Under the pieces are notes generated by a model. It was not told the DNA's origin, did no database searches, and worked only from the letters and a program-made list of their open reading frames with translations. A DNA stretch of 64,000 nucleotides from positions 168,768,501 to 168,832,500 of the forward strand of contig CM028131.1 in the NCBI GenBank assembly GCA_016271365.2, written 5' to 3'. Within the stretch, counting starts at the first letter, position 1. Each line of letters begins with the position of its first letter. The DNA is from Neoceratodus forsteri. Its lineage: Eukaryota; Chordata; Ceratodontiformes; Ceratodontidae. Position numbers and translations under genes: made by a program. Positions 46,561 to 55,969 of the stretch are shown piece after piece.

Positions 46561-48117
46561 TGACAACTTTACCAATCCCCTCCACAATTTGCTCCCCAGC
46601 TTCAGGACTCATATGCAAATCTCGTTTTTCCAGATGTCTGCAAAACTTGTTGCTGTGCTACTGGCCTGTCTATTGGTCCATAGTAGCACATAAGACTACA
46701 GTAATTTAAGGTTAGATTGGACTCTAGGTCCCGTGATATCAACCTACTGCTTCATAAGCAGCTGTGAAGTGTGCTCTGCAAACATGTACTATTTTAAAGG
46801 GGTTTCTTTCCCACTCAACGACTGTGTGAGAAGTAAGTAAGCTTCACATTGTCTGTTTCTATCCCAGCTGAGCTTTTATGTGTGTAAATGATCTGAGTTA
46901 TTTTAAACATATTTGCATTGTATTTACTGTATGTAATGCATTGTGTCACATCTGCACTTTATTGTAATATGCCCTGGGCCTCCAGGGAAGGGCTCCATTA
47001 GAAATGAAATGAGTACTTGTACTGCTACATGAAATATCACTACTTCACATCACCCTTCTGTTGTATGATATGTGGTGAGGCACTTAATTCTACCACAGCA
47101 GTGCTGTTTTCACACTTTTAAAACCCTGCTCATCAGTGCTTACGGTGAAGTGTCAGCTTCACCAGGCAAAGACTAAATGAAATGACACCTACGTTGGACA
47201 ATTTGCCTGTGAAGTGCTGCTGCTATATTCAAATGTACACTTAGCACATCACTTAAATTGTTAGCATGGTTCCACTAAATACACCTCTGCACTTGTGCAA
47301 ATGAGGTGAATCTCTCGCATGCAGGGCACAGCGGTATTTTGAATGGGTTTTGAAAGCACTTAAAGTATTCCATGGCAGTGTTTTTTAACACTTTTAAAAC
47401 CCTGATCATCAATGTAAATAGTGTGTGCAAGCCTTCCCCCCCAAGTCCCCCCAACCGAGCAACACTGATGGCTGTCAAATAAGCTGTGCTAGTGGTACCT
47501 CCTTTCCTTGCCTGATCCCAGTTGTAGTGGCTGACACATCCCTGGCAATCCACAGTCCCTCCCCTGTCCTGGTACTGTAGCCTCCAATCTCCCATGTGAC
47601 CTCCCTTCTCATACCAGTGGACACTTACCCATTGGTCCGCTATCAAGGGAATGAGTGGGTACGTTTCGAGCTCCTCATCCTGTGTCTTCAAACGTGCTGA
47701 AAATGCAAGCAATTTGTATATTTTTGCACAACAGTTGTTCGGGAGAGGTACGTGAACAAAATGGGTGGCCAGAAGAAAAAAACAAACTGCACAATCCTCA
47801 CAGACTCCTTTGGAGGCTGAGGACCCCTCCCCACCTTTTTCTTCCACTAGTGCAACCTCTGCAACACACTGCAGTACACAAGGCTGACTCAGAGGTGATG
47901 AAAATGTGGCTCCTGATAGAACTGCCGGTCTCTCAATCTAAGACTTGTGACTCCCTTGACACATTGAAGGTTGACCTAGACAGGGTCCAGCAAGAAAATG
48001 TAGCACTCCAGCAAGCTACAACACCCTTGAGTTAGCCCTCAGATCAAATCTGTGATCTTATGCTGCACCTGCATCACTGGCAGGTGCAGCTTAAAAATAA
48101 TAGGTACAGAAATTAAG
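46561..48117. repeat. Mostly unassigned; one short direct repeat
   Basis: A phrase ACACTTTTAAAACCCTG followed by TCATCA lies at about 47114-47138 and again at 47388-47411, in similar context. No gene or family recognised elsewhere in the interval. Confidence 0.4.
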
Positions 48118-48260
48118 TAGGGGTGTGCGAAAAAAAATTTCCTCTGGTGAAATTCCAGCGAAAGTGCGAATTTCGCTTCTGCAAAAGTTCGGAAATCATT
48201 TTTGGAACTTTTGCAGAAATTCTGCCTTAAAACTGTGGAATAAATATACAAATTGCAGGT
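48118..48260. mobile_element. Possible hAT-type terminal fragment with hairpin
   Basis: It begins TAGGGGTGTGCGAA, similar to the CAGGGGTG ends of hAT transposons. It holds a perfect 14-bp hairpin (TTCTGCAAAAGTTC at about 48178-48191 and its complement at about 48209-48222). No second end was identified. Confidence 0.35.
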
Positions 48261-48399
48261 TAATTTATTAAACTGCAGAAAAAAAATCTGCAGAAAGGAT
48301 CACTGCCAGTGATAAGTTCTGAGGCTTCTTTTAACCACTGTTTAATTAGTAGTAGTATAAGTTCATATTTCTCAGCAAATGTTAAATTTCAGCCAATCA

Positions 48400-48620
48400 G
48401 CATGTGCCACGTCATTTGACAGGTGGGCGTGGCCTAAAACGGACCAATCAGAATCGCCCCTTGTTAAACCGGAAGTCCCTCCTAAAATGTGCTAGCCCCG
48501 CCTCTTCTGGTGGAAATGACATGGTCCAACCTGTGTCCGCCTTTGCGCTTGGAATGACATGGCCGAACCCGTGTCCCGCCCCTTGTGCAGGAAATGACCC
48601 ACACTGAAACCCTGGAAGTG
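48400..48620. promoter_or_regulatory. Promoter-like GC/CCAAT-rich block
   Basis: It contains GGGCGTGGCC (48424-48433), GACCAATCAGA (48441-48451) and CCCCGCCTC (48496-48504), i.e. GC-box and CCAAT-box type sites close together. CCGGAAGT at 48469-48476 is an ETS-type site. It lies about 1.1 kb before the TATA box of the Maverick left gene. It may belong to the left terminal region of that element. Confidence 0.4.
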
Positions 48621-48624
48621 ACCT

Positions 48625-48940
48625 AACACCACCATTTTGTAAGCTGCCTTATGCCCCTCATTCTCGTACACTCCTCGAACCCTGCCACCCACCATTTTGT
48701 AAGCATCCTGCGCCCCTCCTTCTCGTACACTCCTCGATCCCCTGCCAGACCATCCTGGCTGGAACTCGAGTCCCACCATGCTAGCTTGAACTCCTGCATC
48801 CCTCCTTTCTCCTGCACCCCCACCAGCCTGGCTCGAACCCCTGTCCCCCTTCTCCTGCACCCCCACCATCCTGGCTCGAACCCCTGTCCCCCCTTTCTCC
48901 TGAACCCCCACCATCCTGGCTCGAACCCCTGTCCCTCTTC
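48625..48940. repeat. Tandem repeats left of the Maverick
   Basis: Two sets. 48630-48735 holds two units with CACCATTTTGTAAGC and CTTCTCGTACACTCCTCGA, about 60 bp apart. 48735-48935 holds four or five units of about 42-50 bp with CCACCATCCTGGCTCGAACC, CCTGTCCCCC and TTCTCCTG. Strongly C-rich on the plus strand. No regular spacers between identical repeats, so not CRISPR. Confidence 0.75.
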
Positions 48941-49597
48941 ACCACCGTGCTCCTCCCACCCCAAAAAATCAGTTAGTGTTTATGTAGTGGTATGTGCCCC
49001 CTGTAGGCCTGGTGTATAACTGCAGGGACATGTGTGTGTTTTTTGATTAGGATATTTTCAGAAAGAAGTATCTAGGAGGGAATCTGATCATGCAGAGGTT
49101 TCACAGATCTGTGTGGAGACCCCCACCCCCGAAGGAAATTCATCTGCCTGTGTGAGTACCCCTTTTTCTGTTTTTGTAACAATATACAAAATTATTTAAC
49201 ATGCATCTGTAGGACTGTGTCAAACTTGCATCAAAAGGATAGCTTTATGTATACGCATGTAACATTTATAAGCTAAAATGGGGGGACCTCTGTGTAAATA
49301 AGATGGCTCAGCAGTTTTCTGGATAGCATTGCAACAATCGTAAAAACTAATTATTTATACTTTTGTCATGAATTAGAAAGAATAAAAATATATCAGAAAA
49401 AGGAATACACATACTATAGTTCACCCCCTCAGCTCTGTGTAGTATCAAGGAGAAGGCTGAAATGAAATGTGTGTGGTGATATTTATAATGTTTTTGAAAA
49501 GGGTGGGGCTACAACAGATGTGCCTCTGACACGTTACCATGTATAGTATGATGGGGTGTGGTGATGGTTTACCAAGGGCAGTCCATCTTGCTAAGCA
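48941..49597. other. Left flank or terminal region of the Maverick
   Basis: No ORF of note. It lies between C-rich tandem repeats and the first Maverick gene. The element's left terminal inverted repeat probably lies here or just further left, but its partner is outside the window, so the end could not be placed. Confidence 0.35.
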
Positions 49598-49598
49598 T

Positions 49599-49607
49599 TA
49601 TATAAAC
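49599..49607 (+). promoter_or_regulatory. TATA box of the left accessory gene
   Basis: TATATAAAC lies about 100 bp before the first ATG (49702), with a plausible start site near 49630. The left inverted-repeat arm begins after it (49679), so only the left copy of the duplicated gene has this promoter. Confidence 0.5.
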
Positions 49608-49678
49608 CCTGCATTTGAAGCCAGAAGGCACAGCTTTTGAGAGATTTCTCAGATTCTGTTTTATAGACTTGGAGCAGA

Positions 49679-50314
49679 TTATCAAAACATCAAGCAAGAA
49701 GATGGCAAGCGCTTCTCATTTCAACATCCCTGTAACAGGTCAGATTGTCATACCACCTAATGAAAAATTCAACCTCCTGTAACAGGCCAGATTGTCACAC
49801 CACCTAATGAAAAGTCTGGAGATGAAAAGCCAAGCAAGAAGATAGCTGTCGGGGCCCCACAACCCAAGCCAACTGATGTGTACTACGTGAGGTGTGAAAC
49901 GAATGCCCACACAAGTCTTGTTGAGTGGAAGAGTGTCTGACATAAAAAGAAACTCGCTGAACAGTTTGGTGAATCAGAAAATCCTAAATCTGACTGTCCT
50001 TCTGAAGAGACACCTCTGCAAGACCTTGAAGAGTTGCTGGGTGTGAATCTGATGCAGAAAAGAAGTTACTATGAAACCAAAAACAGAGAGTGACAAGAAG
50101 GGGGCGCCAGAGAAGATGGTCAGTGAGACACTGCCAAAAAAAGCATCAGAGAAAGTTGTGAAAAAGAAATGCAAGACACAGCCAAGAGGGGCCTCTGACC
50201 AAGAGGGTGATGATGATAATGCAGCCACAAGCAGTCAAGCCCAGGCTAAGAAAGTGAAAGACGAGAAAAATGAAGAAGAAGAAGAAGAAAAGAGTTGCCT
50301 TGATGAGGTAAATG
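49679..50314 (+). repeat. Left arm of a ~640-bp near-identical inverted repeat
   Basis: It matches the reverse complement of 51349-51992 almost base for base, from ATCAAAACATCAAGCAAG to CCTTGATGAGGTAAATG. Differences are single-base indels and a few substitutions. It contains the first exon of an accessory gene. The arms are separated by 1034 bp. Confidence 0.92.
49702..50305 (+). pseudogene. Maverick accessory gene A, exon 1 (left copy)
   Basis: ATG 49702 starts MASASHFNIPVTGQIV. The phrase PVTGQIVxPPNEK occurs twice in a row (a ~17-residue repeat). A one-base loss at about 49777, relative to the other arm, breaks the frame, and more shifts follow. From 50071 the frame is open again: Lys/Glu-rich (KTESDKKGAPEKM, KVVKKKCKTQPRGASDQEG), ending KSCLDE at a GT donor (GATGAG|GTAAAT, 50305/50306). 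The charge pattern suggests a nuclear or DNA-binding role, but no domain is recognised. Confidence 0.55.
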
Positions 50315-50459
50315 CATTTTAACATTTAAAAATGTAACATTTAAAAAAAAATGTGAGTGGTGACATGGTGTAACTGAGGGAGATGAGTTAGCAGTAGAAC
50401 TAAATCTTACCTATAATGAGTCAGAGGACCAATGCTGTTTTCTGTTTTACTTTAATAGA

Positions 50460-50998
50460 CTGAAGGATTTGCGATGGAGCAGCAGTCATATTCGGACAGC
50501 ATGGATTCTCGACTTTCCACAAATCTACTGCTCGACTGTCTTTGCTGTGTGAAAGATACAAATGTGGTTGTTAATGAGATGTGTGAGAACCAGTATGTTA
50601 GAAATACAGAGAGCGATAGAATGTTTCAAAATGTCACAGAACAGGCTGTGATCACTACACAACCCTCTTCTTCTACTGAGATTAGACAGGGGACCTCACG
50701 TGAAAAACCAGGCCTCAGTAGTAAACCCCCCAAAACTGACAACGATATGTATTGTAAGTACGTTATGTATCATACCATCCATGGTGCAATTGCTTCAGTG
50801 ATACAGAGGTTGATACATTGTGAATTGGTCGATTCCTGTCCTGGGTGTGAGATAGATGATCCGAGTCAGAAAAACCATTCATGTGTCCTTGATGACTTAA
50901 GGTCTAAAGAAGCATACAGAAATGTTTCTGAAGCCATACATATAGGGCAGCTCATGCCCATGATCTTGGCAATCGCTATGAAGCATCAGGGTTAAATA
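50460..50998 (+). CDS. Maverick accessory gene A, predicted exon 2
   Basis: Preceded by a pyrimidine-rich tract and acceptor TTTACTTTAATAG (ending 50459). Joining at 50305/50460 keeps the frame (phase 0), and the exon stays open to the TAA at 50996-50998. The product has LLLDCLCCVKDTN near its start, a Cys/His motif C-x6-C-x2-C...SQKNHSC near codons 120-137 (counted from ATG 50474), and a helical end (IGQLMPMILAIAMKH). Cys/His motifs of this kind occur, in my recollection, in other Maverick-linked ORFs. Role unknown. The short ORF from 50474 would be the unspliced alternative. Confidence 0.55.
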
Positions 50999-51348
50999 TG
51001 ACCAATTGTACCCTGGAAACTATAAGTCATGTTTTAAATGATGTGAGAAAATCCGATGACCCATGTGGTTAGTTATGCAAATGTTACAGCAGACAGACGG
51101 TGAAATTAAAAAGATGCCTGCCGTCTGGTCAGCAAAGGTTCCTTTAAAAATTTCTAAAAGAAATTCAGGAACCCTGTTTATATTGTAAAAATTACCCCAC
51201 CCCTGCCCTCCCCCAAATTACTACATGGAAACATTTCAGTACCAAAATGTGTCATATTTTATTTTACAGATAATCATGTGGGATGCGCACAGAGAGAATC
51301 CAAAGGCTTATGTATCTGATCCTAAGCCATTACTGTCATCCATCCATC
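50999..51348 (+). repeat. Decayed duplicate of the downstream accessory module
   Basis: 51128-51205 aligns with 52299-52385 (TGGTCA..AAAGG..CCTTTAAAAA, AAATTCAGGAAC, ACCCCACCCC). 51285-51330 aligns with 52495-52530 (ATCCAAAGGCTTATG versus ATCCAGAGGCTTATT), each after a C/T-rich acceptor-like ..ACAG/..CCAG. A roughly 1.2-kb module has therefore been duplicated in tandem. Here the frame is broken. Confidence 0.6.
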
Positions 51349-51992
51349 CATTTACCTCATCAAGGCAACTCTTTTTCTTCTTCTTCTTCATTTTTTCTCG
51401 CCTTTCACTTTCTTAGCCTGGGCTTGACTGCTTGTGGCTGCATTATCATCATCACCCTCTTGGTCAGAGGCCCCTCTTGGCTGTGTCTTGCATTTCTTTT
51501 TCACAACTTTCTCTGATGCTTTTTTTGGCAGTGTCTCACTGACCATCTTCTCTGGCGCCCCCTTCTTGTCACTCTCTGTTTTTGGTTTCATAGTAACTTC
51601 TTTTTTCAGTCAGATTCACACCCCAGCAACTCTTCAAGGTCTTGCAGAGGTGTCTCTTCAGAAGGACAGTCAGATTTAGGATTTTCTGATTCACCAAACT
51701 GTTCAGCGAGTTTTTTTTATGTCAGACTCTCTTCCACTCAACAAGACTTGTGTGGGGCATTCGTTTTCACACCTCACGTAGTACACATAATGCTGGCTTT
51801 GGGTTGTGGGGCCCCACAGCCATCTTCTTGCTTGGCTTTTCATCTCCAGACTTTTCATTAGGTGGTGTGACAATCTGGCCTGTTACAGGGAGGTTGAATT
51901 TTTCATTAGGTGGTATGACAATCTGACCTGTTACAGGGATGTTGAAATGAGAAGCGCTTGCCATCTTCTTGCTTGATGTTTTTGATAATTTT
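51349..51992 (-). repeat. Right arm of the ~640-bp inverted repeat
   Basis: Reverse complement of 49679-50314. Outside the arm the sequences differ completely, so this is a discrete inverted duplication. It retains the base that is missing in the left copy near 49777 but has its own indels (for example around 51770 and 51710). Confidence 0.92.
51400..51964 (-). pseudogene. Accessory gene A exon 1, inverted copy
   Basis: ATG at 51964 (minus). The first 66 codons are open, with both PVTGQIVxPPNEK repeats in frame and a stop at 51767, then frames shift before the Lys-rich part (51591-51388). The donor GAGGTAAAT is kept at about 51350, but no exon 2 follows on this strand and no TATA box precedes it. 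A non-functional duplicate. Confidence 0.6.
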
Positions 51993-52020
51993 TTTGAAAC
52001 TGTTTGTTTCACCTCAATAT

Positions 52021-52365
52021 GACATTTGCCTTTGTGAGATACATGCAGCCTATGAACTGATGATGTTTGCCCTTCCAGAAGTATGGGAGGATACAGATAA
52101 ATATATAAATGAATCTGTGTTACCACTTGTAGAAAATGTTAAAGTGATTGCCGATATATTCGTGGAAGACGATGAATGTCTTTGTGGACTTTATATCATG
52201 GTCATCATAGTCATGTGTGTGTGTACTACAAAGCAGAAAAAACCTTGTGATATTGTGTGTGTTGTTAACCTGGCTTCTCTGTTTGCTGAAATGATCCACT
52301 GGTCAAAAAAAGGACCCTTTAAAAAATTATATAAGGAAATTCAGGAACACTGTTTACATTGTTAA
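52021..52365 (+). CDS. Maverick accessory gene B (helical protein)
   Basis: Open from before 52021; the first good ATG is at 52060 (MMFALPEVWED). The product has an acidic N-terminal half, then a hydrophobic helix YIMVIIVMCVCTT, then a second helix VVNLASLFAEMIHW and a Lys-rich end. It ends EIQEHCLHC. The two-helix layout recurs in the next two ORFs. A Bcl-2-like or other apoptosis-modulating fold is conceivable because related viruses carry such genes, but no BH motif is convincing. Function unknown. Confidence 0.5.
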   Translation, partial: DICLCEIHAAYELMMFALPEVWEDTDKYINESVLPLVENVKVIADIFVEDDECLCGLYIMVIIVMCVCTTKQKKPCDIVCVVNLASLFAEMIHWSKKGPFKKLYKEIQEHCLHC

Positions 52366-52597
52366 AAACATTTACCCCCACCCCACCCCAAAAACTGTTA
52401 CTTGTTACCATTTTAATATTGTTCATATTGTTACCCTGGCTTTTACCACTTCTAAATGTATGTTTTTTCCAGAGTATACAACGATGGAAACACCTGTCAG
52501 TGCATCCAGAGGCTTATTTACCAACTAGTCAGACACAAAGCTAAACAACCTGGTTTAAATCTACCTACAGGACAAGCACCGTCTGTACTTTTAGAGA

Positions 52598-52891
52598 CAT
52601 GCCAAGGTCTTTTTTGATGGTCTCCCAGAGGGACCCCAAAAGGAAACTGTGGATTATTTTAAGGATGAGGGGGCTACTCTTGAGGAAGCAATGTTTAAAA
52701 TTGCTATAGAGTTTATGCATAACCCTTATGATGTAATATACTTTTGTGGTTTTATCTGTACTGCTGTTGACTTTTTAGTGTTTAGTTTGCAGAATGGGGG
52801 GTCTGAGTCTGACATCATAAATTTTGCTTCTTCTTTTATCGCTTTTGTTGTGTTTCATAAACCAGATTTAGCATATGCTTTTCCTAAATAG
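52598..52891 (+). CDS. Maverick accessory gene C (helical protein)
   Basis: Open frame without a clear ATG; the likely true start is upstream by splicing (acceptor-like TTTTTTCCAG ends at 52472). Sequence features: FFDGLPEGPQKE, then TLEEAMFKIAIEFM, a hydrophobic VIYFCGFICTAVDFLVFS, a short NGGSES turn and FASSFIAFVVFH. The same order of acidic helix, aromatic helix, turn and second helix is seen in genes B and D. Confidence 0.45.
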   Translation, partial: HAKVFFDGLPEGPQKETVDYFKDEGATLEEAMFKIAIEFMHNPYDVIYFCGFICTAVDFLVFSLQNGGSESDIINFASSFIAFVVFHKPDLAYAFPK

Positions 52892-52900
52892 TGTATTATA

Positions 52901-53356
52901 ATGTACTTTCAGATGGAACGTACTGGCATGCTCCCAATATTCCAGACAGTCTTGATGTCTACAATGTACCATGTGATAAAGGACATTTTAAAGGAACCTA
53001 TATACTTTGGAAAGCAGCCTGCATTAAATGTCTGCTCTGAAGATGCTGCTGCTTCACTGGCAGAAAACACACTGACTCTGATTAAAGAGTTGCCACCACT
53101 TGTATGGAGACTCTATGTTGACGTAATGGAAAACAGTAACTGTAGAGCAGTATGCAAGGTGAACGTCATTTTAGATGTAACAGAATGTCTTCAAAATCAG
53201 GCTTGTTATTTTGAGTGGTGTATGGCATATGTGTGTATGTATTGTGCATACCTCATCACTAAGGGGGAAGTGGATGATGCCAATGCTTGTGTAAAACATG
53301 CAGCTCAAAAGTTGCTGTTTCTGGGTATTGTGAAGCGTGTAAAAATTGAAGAGTAG
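52901..53356 (+). CDS. Maverick accessory gene D (helical protein)
   Basis: ATG at 52901 or, better, 52914 (MERTGMLP), just after an acceptor-like TACTTTCAG. About 147-151 residues: N-terminal LPIFQTVLMSTMYHVIKDIL, central LTLIKELPPLVWRLYVDVM, Cys-rich EWCMAYVCMYCAYLIT and a final helix ending VKRVKIEE. Intact. It lies just before the integrase. Function unknown; probably paralogous in layout to B and C. Confidence 0.55.
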   Translation: MYFQMERTGMLPIFQTVLMSTMYHVIKDILKEPIYFGKQPALNVCSEDAAASLAENTLTLIKELPPLVWRLYVDVMENSNCRAVCKVNVILDVTECLQNQACYFEWCMAYVCMYCAYLITKGEVDDANACVKHAAQKLLFLGIVKRVKIEE

Positions 53357-53589
53357 AAAAACAAGATATTATATAATCCGTTGCATGCTTGCCATGTGTT
53401 ATGCCTTTTGTATGTAGAACCTATATGCATTAGTTTATGTATTATAAAGTAAATATTCAAATACTGTTATGACGTGTGTATTTATAAATAAAATATAATC
53501 ATGCATTGCACTTTGTGGTTGTCATAGTGTTTTTAAAAGAACAAAAAGAGCACATACTTTATTTTACTGGTGACAAGAGTTTTGCTAGC
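53357..53589 (+). terminator. Probable poly(A) region after accessory genes
   Basis: AT-rich, with AATAAAATATAA at 53487-53498 about 130 bp after the stop of gene D, followed by a GT-rich stretch (TTGTGGTTGTCATAGTGTTTTT). This is a standard polyadenylation layout. No ORF. Confidence 0.45.
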
Positions 53590-54695
53590 TAGCAGATGTC
53601 GTGGGGTTGACGAAAGAGATGAATGATCACCTGTTCCAGAATATATATTTTAATGCAAAAAAGTGGGTAGTTTCACAGGGTGACTCAGCTGTATAAGGCT
53701 GCAAAAACTTGATAAAGAGGTCACCAGGAAAGGTGTTGCAGAATGGCTTGAAGCAGGAGCCCTATTCATTACACAAAGCAGCCAGAGTCCGATTTAAGAG
53801 AAATCCTGTCATTGTTTCTGACATAGACAGACAATGGCAAGCTGATTTAGTGGATATGAGTCAATATGCAAAGTACAATAATGGGTTTAAGTACATACTG
53901 AGTGCATCGATGTGCTGTCCAAGTATGCCTGGGTAGTGACTTTAAGAGACAAATCAGGCAAGGCAGTGATGAAGCCTTTAAAACTATTTTAAAAGTGGAC
54001 GCACACCTCAGAAGTTGCAGACTGATCAAGGTAAAGAGTTTCTAAATGCTTCCTTAAAGAACCTATTAAAACAAAATAAAATACACCATTTTGTGATGAA
54101 TAATGAAGTTAAGGCCAGCATTGTAGAAAAATTTAATAGGACACTGAAGTCACGCATGTGGCGTTACTTTACAGCCCAGAATACTTGGAAATATACAGAT
54201 GTGTTGTCAGACCTGGTGCACAGCTATAACCATACTTATCACAGAAGCATTAAACACAGACCTGTGGATGTTAACCCTTCCAATGCCCTGGGTGTATGGA
54301 AGATCCTCTACGGTAATTCTGTTCTTGGCAAAAAACAAAAGGGTACCCTTCAGAAAGATGATCACGTGAGACTATCTAAGCTAAAAGGGGTGTTTGAAAA
54401 GGGATATGAACAGACATACACAGATGAGATATTTATTGTGACGGAGGTCTTAAAGACACAGAGGCCCACCTATAAGCTAAAAGACTATCAGGGGGAAGAC
54501 ATTAAAGGTACTTTTTATGCTGAGGAGCTGCAAAAAATTGAACCTGATGAGGACCGTGTGTACAGGGTGCAGAAAATCCTAGAGGAGAAAAAGCGTGGCA
54601 GAAAAACATGGTATCTGGTAAAGTGGAGAGGGTGGCCCGATAAATTTAATAGCTGGGTTGAGGCAACACAGGTTCGGGACATTAGAAGCAGATAA
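53590..54695 (+). pseudogene. INT: Maverick/Polinton integrase with C-terminal chromodomain (INT)
   Basis: Retroviral-type DDE integrase that would join the linear viral DNA to the host chromosome. The N-terminal domain is recognisable from about 53590 (AARVRFKRNPV before the core). Core: first Asp in DRQWQADLVDMSQY (about 53820-53865), second Asp in QTDQGKEF (about 54018), Glu in KASIVEKFNRTLK (about 54115-54150). The C-terminal chromodomain (YRVQKILEEKK...WYLVKWRGW, 54557-54640) probably guides target choice. The frame changes at least once between about 53900 and 54010 and upstream near 53710, so no full product is made. It sits directly before the penton gene. Confidence 0.9.
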
Positions 54696-54703
54696 GGCTT
54701 AAA

Positions 54704-55488
54704 ATGCTCAAAAATGGATTTTATATCACATTGCCCAGCAATGCATCGCACAACATTTTCCCCAACAATACTATATCTACTTTTACTGTAAAGTTACCAC
54801 AAACACTTGAACTACCTGGTGAATGGGAAGTGGGCTTAGCAGAAATTCAGTACCCTCATACCTGGGACAATGTGCCTGTACAGAAAAACAAGTTCAGTAT
54901 GCTCATCAGCCTCTAAACGTAGCCCACAGTAAAACACCACCAACTGGACCCTTTACTAGAGTCAGCAGCACTTAAAATTCCATCGGCTATTATCCTAACA
55001 TGGCTGGTGTTATTTCTCAAATTAATAAAAGCATATTTGAAGTAAATGAACTGCCAGTGGTTTTGGAACAACAAACCATCGGGAGAGAAATAAGCATTGA
55101 CAGTGACATCAAATGCATTTTGTTTATGCACGGACAGTTACAGTACCTTTTGGGTTTTAGCAGACTCGAGGTAGGTGTAGGAAAGAATCTAACAATGAAC
55201 CCTCCAGATATTAATGGGGGTTTTTACACATTATATATCTACACTGACATTGTCACACATGAAATAGTGGGTGACAGTCTAGTGCCTTTGCTGAGATGTG
55301 TACCCGTCAAGGGCCAAGACAATGAGATAGTGACCGTGACCTACGATAAACCCCATTATCAAACAGTCAGTAAACATCAGATCGATACAGTCACTATTGA
55401 AATAAAGAATGATCAAAATGAACCTGTACCATTTCGATTTGGAAAGGTGATTGTGAAGTTGCATTTTCGCCCCCAGAGAGTGCTCTAA
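54704..55488 (+). pseudogene. Maverick minor capsid protein (penton-like)
   Basis: Two open parts: 54704-54916 starts MLKNGFYITLPSNASHNIFP and has ELPGEWEVGLAEIQYPHTW. 55000-55488 continues with DINGGFYTLYIYTDIV, VTYDKPHYQTVSKH and FRFGKVIVKLHF. This is the conserved Polinton/adintovirus protein assigned as the pentameric vertex (single jelly-roll) capsid protein. A stop/frameshift between 54914 and 55000 separates the parts. It starts 9 bp after the integrase stop. I place it by these motifs from memory of the family. Confidence 0.85.
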
Positions 55489-55499
55489 AATTTAAACAA

Positions 55500-55969
55500 G
55501 GATGGTGATTGTTTGACATTATGGGGACCCTGCCTTGTACAGAAGCTATTACAAGGCACAGGCAGGATACGGTCTGCCAGGCTTTCATGGACTTCCTACT
55601 ATGTATGGTTCTGGTATAGGAGGGATATTTTGTAGTCTGTTCAGAAAAGCAGTTCCATTTTAAGAAGGGGTTTGAAATTGCAAACCACATCTACAGACAG
55701 CTGCTAAAAATGTTGCAAAGGAGTTGTGGGCATGTGACTAGTGCTGTCGCTCAAAAGATGTCAGGGGTGATAAGCCTACTCAGGGTGGCTCAGGGCTGAT
55801 TGTATTCAAGAGAGTAAAAAGAGAAAGCAGAGTACACCTTCGCTTCTCATTGGCCCCTGGCTACTTTAAAAGAGGTGTTTCAAAACGCAAAACTTCACAT
55901 AAAAGAAAACGCTCAAAGGCAAAAGGATCTTCGAGGGGTCATAAAAAGCAGAGACCTGTTCTAAAAAAC
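55500..55969 (+). pseudogene. Maverick basic core/pVI-like virion protein
   Basis: Broken frames give YGLPGFHGLPTMYGSGIGGI then SLFRKAVPF, and later FKRVKRES, then RGVSKRKTSHKRKRSKAKG (55865-55925). A Gly-rich start with 'GIGG.F..LFRkaiP' and a strongly basic end is typical of the small virion protein encoded between penton and hexon genes in Mavericks, compared with adenovirus core or pVI proteins. Several stops lie between 55640 and 55800. The last open part runs in frame into the next gene's ATG at 55970. Confidence 0.65.

Noticed and set aside
47275..47847. A 190-codon minus-strand frame
   Set aside because: No recognisable domain, and it crosses the short direct repeat at 47388-47411. 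Composition looks non-coding.
48625..48940. CRISPR-like array
   Set aside because: Units are degenerate tandem repeats without constant-length unique spacers, and the genome is vertebrate.
50071..50322. A host nuclear protein (Lys/Glu-rich)
   Set aside because: It lies inside the viral inverted repeat and runs into a predicted viral intron. Low-complexity charge alone is not evidence of a host gene.
51400..52126. A minus-strand gene starting upstream of the inverted accessory copy at 52126
   Set aside because: The upstream codons lie outside the inverted repeat and are antisense to accessory gene B. The left copy has a different upstream sequence, so the shared ATG at 51964 is the better start.
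52021..53356. Bcl-2 or E1B-19K homologues
   Set aside because: The helical layout is suggestive, but I could not see a convincing BH1 or BH3 motif, so it is kept only as a hypothesis.
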